DNA of 64,000 nucleotides from Anisakis pegreffii (lineage: Eukaryota; Nematoda; Chromadorea; Rhabditida; Anisakidae). Shown one piece after another: positions 1 to 10,560 of this stretch. The translations under genes and the position numbers were made by a program. Location: the NCBI GenBank assembly GCA_035041965.1, contig JAPYMA010002832.1:1-64000 (forward strand), in the 5' to 3' direction. The notes under the pieces are model-generated. The model did not search any database. It was given only the letters and a program-made list of their open reading frames with translations, and was not told the DNA's origin. Position 1 is the stretch's first letter. Every line of letters begins with the position of its first letter.

Positions 1-1227
1 TTAGGGACTGAGAATAAAATTCAGTCGTGGTCAGTGACCACTTTTTTTACATAATTCATTCTTTTATTCTTTAATTCATTTATGAATGTTGTGAATAATG
101 TTTGTGTGTGTTGTTAATTACATGTGAATAATGCTTGATTTGTAATTGACCAATTAAGTATAGGATACAATACAGTGACAAATAGTAGAGTACATTGTTA
201 AATGTTATTCTTGTTGATCATAAACTTGTGAAGATATTAATGGTGCCTCATATGTTTTAACTGGAGGGATTTTTTAGCGCTTTTTAATTGAATTGTTAAT
301 GTTATTTGCGTTATGTTACCATCATTGCTTTGTATTATTGTTATTGTCACTGTATTGTCAAATGTTGAGAAGTTTAGCCCTTTTGAAACAACTTGATATC
401 AAAGGAAAAATATTACAAAACCTGACTCATATTATTACCCATTGGATTTAATTTTCTATTTATTCTTTAATGTCGTGAAGTAACTGATTTGTATATTACA
501 TATAATGCATATATTCATGTATATTGCCAGCAATTATCATATATGTTTTCATTATTTGTTTATTTATTTATTCATTTTGTACATTCATCGTTATTGTGAA
601 TATTGTAAAACTTTTTATAAGGGATATGGGTAGGGCGAAGGAGGGATGCGGCACGTAATGACCCGCTTAACTCCGGAGCCAGAGGTAGGGACTTGGACTG
701 GCTATAGATATGGCCCATCCCACCTGATTGAAATTGTTTTCAGTTTCTACACCCCACCATTTCCCCTCCCCTCCCCAATGTGGACTCTATTACGTGAATC
801 CGTGTTGGACTCTAGCATAGGTATGAGACTAGCATATTTGCTGATACGTATTGAGGTAGTTATCGCAGCTTAACTTAATTTGATTTAACTTAGTCATAAC
901 TTTGACTTGACTTAGCTTGACTCTGACTGTATTATAACTAAGTTGGCCTTTGAAATGACTTGACTGAAAATTTATCACATGCTGACTTGAGTTGGTGTAG
1001 CACTTAGCGGGCTTTGACTTTGCTTAGTCAAACGTTAGTTACTGCGAGCCATATCAGCATGCAATTTAGAGGAATACTTAGCTATCTATGGGCAATCTGA
1101 CGCAATATCCTAGTCATGTCATGGCTGAGATTGAAGCTCTCGGAACTGATCGCTTCTTAGAATTAAAGGTATCACATGAGAGAATATATAGTTTGTTACG
1201 GGAGAGACTGTGACTGGGGTTGATAAT
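1..1227. other. AT-rich intergenic DNA with a GC-richer patch
   Basis: No convincing gene is visible. The first 620 bases are AT-rich with long T and A runs. Bases 620-830 are GC-richer and carry an open frame of 75 codons that resembles no family I know and lacks splice signals. From about 870 to 1030 the motif CTTGACTTG and close variants recur; similar CTTGACTTG copies appear again near 3450-3550, on the far side of the 355-bp array, so they may flank one repeat cluster. The opening TTAGGG is a single unit, not a telomere. Confidence 0.5.
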
Positions 1228-1382
1228 AGTTGCACTGGCATATGAAAAAGAAAACTATCCCTCTAAAATTGAGTTTTACGAACGTAGGGTATGAATTGCC
1301 TTATGAAGTTAGCGGTAGGTCTGGAAAGTTCGCCTGGACCACTCATTCTGTAGAGTCGAGTTGCTATATGGGTGACTCGAAG
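1228..1382. repeat. Partial leading copy of the 355-bp tandem repeat
   Basis: This segment matches the second half of the 355-bp unit found at 1882-3118 (shared landmarks: ACGTAGGGTATGAAT, GAAGTTAGCGGTAGGTCTGG, GTTCGCCTGGACCACTCAT, GTGACTCGAAG). It is more diverged than the internal copies. It stops exactly at the GACTCGAAG end of the unit, but the following unit does not begin until 1882, so about 499 bases are inserted at the unit junction. Confidence 0.8.
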
Positions 1383-1881
1383 ACTTTCTCCCTCGTAGTG
1401 ACATTTAGTGATAGTTAGACTGATGTTGCAATGATAGATTGCATGCAGCCAATGGTCATTCTTAAAAAGCATATTTTGGTTGCGTGGGTGATCCCAACCC
1501 GTCGAGCTGCCAACAAGAGGGGCTAGGATTAAGTAAATGCGACGGGCGTTCCCCGCCTACCGGCAGTCTCGGCGAATCGGGGAGAAACAACTTAAAATAT
1601 GCAAGCGACATTTACCCGAGTGTCGCTGGCATTCATTCTTCGGAACATATTACGGGCGTTCCCGGCCCGGGAAAGGCGCCGATTTGACCGGGGATAGGGA
1701 ATGCGCGTAAGTTGGCCTGAGTAGTGTCTCCGGGCATTTGCTCAGGTAACGGGGGTTCCCGGACCCACCGTGCGCTCTTTCCCTTAACAGGGGAGAATTG
1801 TCATCGGGTTGACCATTGGCTGCATACACGAAGTCATTTCACTCAGTCGAAATGTTGCTAAATGCATTATAAGGGGAAATC
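1383..1881. mobile_element. GC-rich insert splitting the satellite array, with short inverted repeats
   Basis: In the intact array the unit end GACTCGAAG is followed directly by TCTCAGGTG; here the two are separated by these 499 bases. Inside lie a 16-base perfect inverted repeat (1443-1458 and 1810-1825) and a GC-rich core holding three similar words, GGGCGTTCCCCGCC, GGGCGTTCCCGGCC and GGGGGTTCCCGGAC. No transposase frame is present. I read it as a non-autonomous insertion or foldback element, but the outer ends show no clear terminal repeat or target duplication, so the mobile label is an inference. Confidence 0.4.
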
Positions 1882-3118
1882 TCTCAGGTGTTTGTGGTTA
1901 CTCGCCGAAGCTTATCTATTAGCTAGTGTCATGATGGCATTCATACACATCTATGATGCTATCCTTATTTCCTTTGCCAGTGCAGTTATTGTCCATCATA
2001 AGTTTTAATAAGGTACTTGATAACTTTAGGAAATCCATTCGCATGAGAGTAGAAGCATTATGAGTTCTTCAGTCTTGTTTTGAATAGCTACACTGGCATA
2101 TAAGAAGAAAAAATCCCTATAAAACTGAGTTCCACAACGTAGGGTATGAATCGCCTTATGAAGTTAGCGGTAGGTCTGGAAAGTTCGCCTGGACCACTCA
2201 TCTTGCAGAGTCGAGTCGCTGACTGGTGACTCGAAGTCTCAGGTGTTTGTGGTTACTCGCCGAAGCTTATCTATTAGCTAGTGTCATGATGGCATTCATA
2301 CACATCTATGATGCTATCCTTATTTCCTTTGCCAGTGCAGTTATTGTCCATCATAAGTTTTAATAAGGTACTTGATAACTTTAGGAAATCCATTCGCATG
2401 AGAGTAGAAGCATTATGAGTTCTTCAGTCTTGTTTTGAATAGCTACACTGGCATATAAGAAGAAAAAATCCCTATAAAACTGAGTTCCACAACGTAGGGT
2501 ATGAATCGCCTTATGAAGTTAGCGGTAGGTCTGGAAAGTTCGCCTGGACCACTCATCTTGCAGAGTCGAGTCGCTGACTGGTGACTCGAAGTCTCAGGTG
2601 TTTGTGGTTACTCGCCGAAGCTTATCTATTAGCTAGTGTCATGATGGCATTCATACAATTCTATGATGATATCCTTATTTCCCTTGCCAGTGTAGTTATC
2701 ATTCATCACTTGTGCTACTAAGATACTCGATAACCTCATACAATCCACTCGAATGGTCTAAAGTTATCGCATTGAAAATAACGTATTAGTTAGTTGGTGG
2801 GAGAGCTAACCTCAGGTGTTGATAATGGCTGTACTGGCATATCAAAAGAAGAAAATATTCCCTAAAAATTGAGTATCACTAACGTAGGGTATGAATCGCC
2901 TTATGAAGTTAGCGGTAGGTCTGGAAAGTTCGCCTGGACCACTCATCCTGTAGAGTCGAGTCGCTGACTGGTGACTCGAAGTCTCAGGTGTTTGTGGTTA
3001 CTCGCCGAAGCTTATCTATTAGCTAGTGTCATGATGGCATTCATACAATTCTATGATGATATCCTTATTTCCCTTGCCAGTGCAGTTATTGTCTGTCATA
3101 AGTGGTAATAAGGTATGT
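1882..3118. repeat. 355-bp tandem repeat array, about 3.4 copies
   Basis: Units begin at TCTCAGGTGTTTGTGG at 1882, 2237, 2592 and 2982. The first two units are exactly 355 bases each and appear identical by eye. The third has a diverged centre and is 390 bases long, and the fourth is truncated near 3118. Each unit contains a HindIII-type AAGCTT after GTTACTCGCCG. No open reading frame or RNA gene signature is recognised. This is a local satellite or segmental tandem duplication; the identical pair implies very recent duplication or an assembly artefact. Confidence 0.9.
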
Positions 3119-5270
3119 TTGATAAGTCATCGCTTCTGTTATGAATAACTGACCAGTTTCGAGAGCTTGTATCACGGGCTAGGATTGAATTGGATGAGTG
3201 TAGTTTGATCTGTGCATATAGGTTAGAATTTTCTCTTAACTGCTAGCACAATGTCTTCTCAGGGTTGGAATAAGTTGATGTGTAAGTTATGAAGATAGTC
3301 AGTGTTTTTGAAGGAGCGTTTTCGGGGTAACATCATGAAGTTTTCTCAAACTTTATCATTCGAGCACTCAGTTGATAACATAAGTAGCTGAAAGCCAGGT
3401 AGCCTTCCTCGGATTGCTCTTATACCTTACAGAGGAACCAAGACCTGAGTCAAGCTTCACTTAGTATTAGCTTGACTTGACCTCAAACTGCTTTTGAGTT
3501 GAACCGAAATGATAACAGCTGACTTGATTCGATTTCGTTTTCAAGATATTCTGTCAGTATTTGTTCGTGTTATGCTGTTTCGGATTGTGCGATTGGATAT
3601 GGGCATTGAAATATCGTGCTAATGTGAATATTTGTTTGATTATCCCATCTGCTTTTGTTGCTGTTTATGTAGTTACTTCGCGTTGTTGTTTATGTGATTG
3701 TTTTGTTCGGTCATTACCGTGCTCATTCCCTCGTTGATCATTATCATGTTTTTGATGCTGTCACGCCAGGCATAATGGAGGGGGACATTAATAGGCATGA
3801 TTTGGTGGCGTTCCATGAGTGAGGTAGAATTGCAAAATGCATAGGGGTCCTGCACAAGCCCTCCGGGAACAATTTGATGTCACATATCAGGGTCAGGCTC
3901 GAGTTTGATGCTCTTGCCTGTAAGCAAGCTCACAAATTTGCTGAGATTGGGATATATTTGGAAATGCCAATTGTGCGTGGCGTGACAGCTGCATAAATGT
4001 TTTTCAACGTGTTACCACACATTACACAAGCTATCGGCATCTACCGTTTTAATGAGTTTAGAATTGTCATAACGGCAGCTAGTGTAGTTGTATACCAGTA
4101 AGTTTGGAGGAATTCAACTGCTGTGTAGGTTGTGATTTTACCACTATTTCTTGCATCGTAGTTAGGAAAGAAAAACTTGAAACTGAAAGGGTTTTCGAAA
4201 TATCGATTTGAGAAGCAATTGCAACACACTGTTAGAGATAGAGCAAAATATGTCTGAAATGACCAGTCAAAGATTCAGGAAATATTCATGAGATCGTCAC
4301 ACATATCTTAGGGCATAGTGAATCAAGTCTGAAGCAATGATTTCGATTGTTTCGAAAAACATGATGTATAACACTCGATTAGGATGATGGATTCGCTTGA
4401 AAGGAAGCGCGGTTGTGTAAAACCACTCTTCAAGCATCTTTAGCACAGAGTAGGGATGGAGAAGCAACAAGGAATAAAGCATTTACAGTGTGACGTTTAA
4501 TACATGCTAGGGTGAATCCTATGATGAGATCAGAGGGCTTGAATGATCATCAATGTTTGACAGTTTGGGGTTTGCACAGAAAAAGCTGCCGTCTATGACT
4601 TCTGCTCGATTATTCCGTTGTGTACAGCGTGTCATCGGAAAAACATTCTCGTTTTCTCCTCGGACGCCGTGGGTGAGGTTACGTATCAAAATCTTGCATT
4701 CTATCTGGTTTGCTGATTTACTAATTTGAGAATTGCAAGGAAATGACCGATTACTCTTTCAAATATTATAACAAATCGGTTGGTCTCAGTCGTGATTAGA
4801 AGGAGGTTGTTTTCATAGATATGAATTGATTAAGTTTGAGGTTGATCAGAGTTACGTTTATGGTTTGTCGTTACAAGGTGATATTATTACAAGGTATTAC
4901 AAGGTTATTTAATAATTACAAGGTTATAACAGTAGCGGACAGTTTGATGCAACGATTCCATTCGCTGATTGCTGTTCAGAATCTCATAGAAATTCTCACC
5001 ACTAATATTATCACTGGTGCTGGCTACTGAAACTCGATAGGGTCTAAATGACGTAGGGTATATGAATGCATGGGCGTAGTGCAGATGGTCTTTCTTTACT
5101 TTGTAAGCACGGGCAAAGTTTGCAAGTTGTGATTTGACACTCACAACATAAAATTAACATGAACAGTATGTTGGCATTAAACATTCCCTCTTAATTAAAC
5201 ACCTAAATGGGTGTGACCCTTTCTGATTTTCCAACTCTTTATGTCTTTACTCGATTCATAACGTTTTCGT
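3119..5270. other. Intergenic region with weak minus-strand open frames
   Basis: Short minus-strand frames at 3673-3855, 4041-4229 and 4297-4482 have balanced amino-acid composition (for example LEEWFYTTALPFKRIHH in the last), but they have no consistent splice signals joining them and match no family I recognise. They may be remnants of an old mobile element or chance frames. A four-copy word TTACAAGGT occurs at 4871-4924. Confidence 0.3.
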
Positions 5271-5273
5271 TAA

Positions 5274-5328
5274 GTGCGGGCGTGGCTAACTACTGTAATT
5301 TGTGGGCGTGGCTAGCTACCGTAATCAC
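5274..5328. repeat. Short tandem duplication, about 26 bases x 2
   Basis: Two adjacent copies of a GGGCGTGGCTARCTACYGTAA word, one beginning near 5278 and one near 5304, differ at a few positions. They stand out as G/C-rich in AT-rich surroundings. No function is suggested by the sequence. Confidence 0.7.
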
Positions 5329-5488
5329 TGAGCCCCGGAGGTGAAACTTTGGTTGACTTGCTACAGACGGGTGGGGTGGACTTTACAAGGCAACATGTGG
5401 TAACTCAGTGAGAACAGTTAGTGAAAAGTTTTGTAAAGTTGATGAAGTAAAGAAAAGTTTTGTCGTTAGTGAATTTACGTATTCGAAT

Positions 5489-6140
5489 AATATCCCGGGT
5501 GCAACTTTCAAGGCTACCATCTTCTCAAGTTTGTCCAGTAACATATGAATTTTTTGCATCAGTCGATCAAGCTGGATATCCTCAATCAGAGTAACATATC
5601 TTTCCAACAGAACCTCTCAATACAGGATATTAAAAATTTTACTGAGGAATTTGGCCTTGTTGAGGAGATAAAGGCATTATATTAATGATATCTCGGGTAC
5701 CACCTTCAAGGCTACCGTCTTCTCAAGTTTGCCCAGTAACATTGAATTTTTTTGCTTCAGTTGATCCAACTGGATCTCCTCATTCAGATTAACGTATATT
5801 TTGCTCAGCGATTTTGCTATCCTGAGGAGCTATAGCCATTCACTTGGATCTATCTCAATTCGATAGTGCAGTCGCGCTCATTCATACAAATTGATCACTA
5901 TAGAGCAATCAATATGTTGATAATAGCAACAGACGAATTGCGATCTTCGAGTTAACCGTCTTCTCAGGTTTGCCCGGGAACATGCGAATTTCTTTTCACC
6001 GTTCGATCCAGCAGACTCTCTAGATTTAGAATATTAAAAATTTTACTGAGCAGTTTGACCTTCTTGAGGAGATATAGGCATTTAATTAATAATATCTCGG
6101 GTACCACCTTCAACGCTACCGTCTTCTCAAGTTTGCGCAT
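5489..6140 (-). repeat. Degenerate repeated module with coding flavour on the minus strand
   Basis: A block containing CTCGGGTACCACCTTCAAGG and GCTACCGTCTTCTCAAGTTT occurs at 5489-5600, 5685-5800 and, in shortened form, at 5950-6012 and 6088-6136. A linked block (AAAATTTTACTGAG ... GGAGATA) occurs near 5631 and again near 6035, a spacing of about 404 bases. Read on the minus strand the copies encode related peptides around KLEKTVALKV and EDIQLDRL. The frames are interrupted, so this is best seen as a decayed tandem duplication of an exon or element. The parent protein is not recognised. Confidence 0.6.
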
Positions 6141-6161
6141 CTTTGCCTCATTAACGCTCAT

Positions 6162-9100
6162 TTCAAATAGTCATTTTTGAAATGTTCATCTGTGCACTCA
6201 AAGATTATTTGCCTCATGAACCTTTGCTATCACTTATATTCTTCCCTTACCGGTTTGAATGTTCTGCTTAAGTGTTCAATTTGACAGATCGTATTGTTAA
6301 AGTTTTGGTAATCTTTGATTTTATGTTAATTTATCCATTGTAATTCTCTTACTTTTATTCATCATTTTATAAAGTGTTCATTCATCTTTAGTCTTCATGA
6401 AATGAGTTATTTTATGAAATGTTGTAGCAAAACCTTTGAACTGCCTAGATTTCATGCAGTAAATTCATTGCGATATGATCATAAGACATCACTAGTTCCT
6501 TGGTTCAAAGAAAATCACGTTAATTGCTTTTGCTCGGTACACTTCTTATGAAATCGCAAACAGCAAAAACATCATTCATCTTATGCTGAGCAGTGATCAG
6601 CAGCAATTCGCAGAACATATCTACGAATGCTTCGGATGTGATTCATTGCAAATATCACACTGCCGTTTGATAGGCCAATAACCGATGGAATGGCACCATG
6701 ATGGATTGTTCATCTCAAATGAAATCACCCCACATTAAAGTGATAATGATAGTGGATGAAGGCGCCATCTTTAACAGCAACAACAGCAATAACAACACCA
6801 ACACTAATTTATGATAACAAACATCGGTTCACATTATGCCAGATTTTATCGGCGGCGTTTTCAGGTATCCGTTTGCATAGGGCCACATACAATTGTCAGT
6901 CTGATTGTTTCGCGATTACGTGATAATTTATATTCGTGTTGTTAGGTCACTGATTTTGTCACTGTTCGAGGTTATTGACTCGATTTGGGATATGCACATG
7001 CAAAACTGCACGAGATCTATCTGCACTGCAAAATAGGACTGATTACTGACCGATTGGTTCTAGATGTCTTTTAACTGTGCAAGTAGTTTGGATATTAATC
7101 CCCAAATACCCACTTGTGCATTCATTGTTCATTCGTTCATTCGGCCAACAATCATCAATTCATCCACCTAACGTCGTCATCTCATATGATGTTGATTTAT
7201 CACTGGCGCCTTAGGAACGCACTTGGGCCGACTGAACGGAGCCTGAAGTTGATGATCGTTGGGCACATTTTGCTTCACTCAGATCGTTATTCTGCTGTTC
7301 GTTGTCAGTCAATTTGAGCTGATCTCATCTGATTTTAGTTCATTTCAACCGAATGTCATCAACACAAACACAACCTCAGTTCTCCTCTCATCTTGCAGTC
7401 AGTCATCACAATCCTCATTCTCATCATTTGCTTATCATTGCATCGTTATGTCCATCAACAACACATGTACATACCTGATTGACTGACTCTTCGTGTTATT
7501 TCAGAGTGATATCAGATGCGCGTCACTTAATTTTCCTCAGAAGTCATATGTACAATTCGATCCGCATACGCTGTTAGCTGGATGAATAGATGTACCGATA
7601 AGATCGCACATTGTATTAGTTATTCCACTGCACTATCCCATTCCCAAATCGCTTAACATTTTGTCACCATTCGAAGAAAAGTTCATCCGATGAACTGGGT
7701 ACAAATCGTTGACTAATCTCTTGACATTTCCGGGAGATTCATAATAACGGAGACCGGATCATTCGGCAACTTCAAGTACTGTGAATCTGTGAAAACAACA
7801 AAAGGCTAGGATAAAGCTGGATGTAGAGCTCTGCGTTTGAGCGTCGTCGTGTATATGTATGGATGAACTTGTGCTGAACTGACTGCAGAATATGTCTTCG
7901 TAGAGAAGTTTTTTTGATAATTATGCGCTTCAATCCAATCATATCATCATATATTTTTTCTCTTTGTACTACCGCATAAAAGCGATCGCTTACAGTCCAA
8001 TACATAGGTACAACAAAAAAAATTCAAAAATGAATGAATCAAATTCGATCAGCTCATTGATAGGTGTCACATTCAAAACGAATGAAATTCAAAGCGACAT
8101 GCAAACATTCTGAATAAATCTTGCAGTACAATATAACGATGAATCTTGTGCATTCAAACAGAAATTTTTGTACGTCGAGATGAAATCAAAATACAAATGA
8201 ATATTAAAATCGCGCAACAATTTCGAAACAAAATAAAGAAAAAACAAGTGATAACGATTGCACTGAAAACTTAATTAAAGAGAAGCAATGGTTGGCATGA
8301 TCATATCAGTAATGACAACAGCAACAACAATAGTAACATTAGTCAGTTCTATTGAAGAACAATCACAATAATAGTCGACTGCGGTAACTTCGACAATATG
8401 GGCGATTTGAATTCTCTTAATTACACTACTGAATTGTAACATTCATACTCTTTTGCAATAACAAATTACTGCTGCAGAAACTAGAAAGAATAAATGTTCT
8501 GAAATAATCTGCGCACCAGGGTCATAGGAACGCTTAGAATTTTGTTGACTTCCGTGAGCACATTGAATTTCTCAACTGATCAAGAATCGACGTTCAAGAA
8601 TTCAGTCTTAGGCTTTCAACGAAACAACAGTACTTTTTTCTAATGTGATCTCGACGATTGATCAACGTGATTTTTCAATATCATACAACATTGAATGATT
8701 TTGATTATTGAAAATTGTCAACTTTTCTAACTCAATTTTCCCAATAACTTTCCTTTCTCATCACTCATTTGCATGTTTCATCTCGAATGCATCGCATCAC
8801 GTCCCAACAACCCACTGTAACCCGCTATCGAATGAACTGGAGAGAGAAGAACGAAAATACAAAGACTGCACAATAAAGAGCAAATTTAAATTGAACTCCA
8901 ACTCGAACTTACGATAAAGGGCAATAAATTAAACAAAACAATGAACACGTCAAAAGTATCATCGAATACGTGGTGCTACATCCTCTAAATTCACTTTTGC
9001 AGCGAGAGGATTCTATTAACTTGAAGTTAATGTGGCAGCATTTGTATCGCATTCTTTGTTCGAAAAGCTTTTCGAATGTTGAAATCACCGAGGAGAACTA

Positions 9101-9541
9101 ACAAAAAAAAATTGTACGTACATAAACAAAAACACTAATAAAACAATATCAAAAACGATTCAGAATAACGAACGAAAAGAGAAAGCGAATAAAATGAAAT
9201 GAAAATTGAGAATGAAATGAGATCGTTCAATATGATGTTAACAATGAGGAATACGAGCAAAAGCAAATTGAACAATAGGACAAATGCAGTGAAAATGGTC
9301 GTCGTGATTATTGCTGATATCAACAGGATGATAATGATGATGATAACGCTATTGGTGATGGCAACAGTTAGGATATCAGTAACTGAATCGAATGATCTAT
9401 CTTCCAGTCGGTTCAACTGTCAACATCTTTCATACAGTACAACAATTATTCAAGTTGTTTGTTCTGTGATAACAAATATTTTCTTGGGCAGTTCCGTATA
9501 AGGATCCTAATGTCCGCATTCACTCAAATGAATAATCTACT
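6162..9541. other. Gene-poor region
   Basis: No gene can be supported. Open frames here are short, rich in Ile, Asn and Ser, and lack splice context. CA- and AT-rich low-complexity tracts and scattered ATC/GAT repeats are the only structure noticed. Confidence 0.4.
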
Positions 9542-9829
9542 CTAATTTAATGATGCACCAGGAACAGGCTTCGAAAGTGAAACATGATTTTGATATTTGG
9601 ATCTCATTTGATATTTCATGAATTGAGCAAATTTCCGTGAAACTTGAAAAGCTTTTCTTTCATTATAAGAAGCTTCTGACAACGAAACTAATTGTCCACT
9701 TTTTTGGCTATTCTTAATAAGTAGTTGGGCTAATGAACGGCAAGTTTGTTCCGTTTCTTGAGAAGTAATCTCGGATGAGAAGTGCCACTTTGAAGCATTC
9801 TCTAGTGATTCGCTCCATGAAAATTTCAC
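9542..9829 (-). CDS. Unrecognised candidate exon
   Basis: A 95-codon open frame on the minus strand, ending in TAG, lies about 700 bases downstream of the gremlin/DAN-like gene on the same strand. Its composition is protein-like, with a mixed amphipathic central part (CRSLAQLLIKNSQ, then RKFAQFMKYQMRSKYQ). The frame opens after a TGA with no in-frame ATG nearby, so if real it would be a terminal exon entered by splicing, for instance at an internal AG. No domain is recognised. It could be a chance frame. Confidence 0.2.
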   Translation of the reverse strand: MKFSWSESLENASKWHFSSEITSQETEQTCRSLAQLLIKNSQKSGQLVSLSEASYNERKAFQVSRKFAQFMKYQMRSKYQNHVSLSKPVPGASLN

Positions 9830-10120
9830 GGCATCAATTCAACTTCTTCCACATCTGTGCACTCTTCATGTGATCGAATCAAATGTTCGTACCAAACGTC
9901 TCATGCGATTGGATATCTTTGGTTGATCAACAAACTAAAACTCACCTATTCCTTTCGATGATCTTCCTCAACTTGCACTCGATCTTTGCGTTCTTCTGAT
10001 CGCTTTATCCCTTATCCACTCATCATTTCGCGTTTAAAATCACACCATTCACCAACTGCTTTCAGTTGGTATTGTTTTTTGCGTGTTTACTTACTTATTT
10101 ACATATTTGTTCGTTTGTTT

Positions 10121-10143
10121 GCTCGCCTGCCTGCCTGCCTGCT
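10121..10143. repeat. Short CCTG tetranucleotide tract
   Basis: CTGCCTGCCTGCCTGCT forms a short tetranucleotide microsatellite, preceded by TTTACTTACTTATTTAC. It accounts for the Leu/Cys-rich open frames that overlap it. Confidence 0.8.
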
Positions 10144-10491
10144 CGTTCATTTTTAGCACGAATAAGAATCCTTTCGAATCGCTTCGCACCATTCCGAATA
10201 ATTCCCTCCGTTGCAATTACATCTCCTTGTCGACAAAAAATGTTTTTTGCAATAGCGAAATGACGATGACAGTTATTATGGAAAGGATATGATAAGACTA
10301 ATTGGAAAGATCAACAAGTGTACAGCAATCAACAAAACTTGATAAATCGTCTGTCTATGCAGCCACAAACAATCCAGTTGAATGCCAACGAACAAATCAG
10401 TAAACAAATAACCAAACAAACGCGTTAATATACAGATCTATCTGATGCATGCAATCCTGTATGTACCTGAGTGAACAAATCAGTGATCAGT

Positions 10492-10497
10492 TTTATT
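10492..10497 (-). terminator. Poly(A) signal for the gremlin/DAN-like gene
   Basis: AATAAA on the minus strand, 64 bases after the TGA at 10561, is well placed to be the cleavage and polyadenylation signal. Confidence 0.5.
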
Positions 10498-10560
10498 GAT
10501 GGTGCTTAATCGACTTTGGCTTTATCATCCTCCTTCTAAATTACTAAAGTTCTCCAACAC

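Noticed and set aside
1..6. TTAGGG at the very start
   Set aside because: One unit only, and nematode telomeres are TTAGGC repeats.
3673..3855. Minus-strand 60-codon frame
   Set aside because: At least two frames are equally plausible here and no splice signals or homology favour either.
10083..10292. Hydrophobic Cys/Leu-rich plus-strand frame
   Set aside because: Produced by TTAC and CCTG microsatellite sequence.
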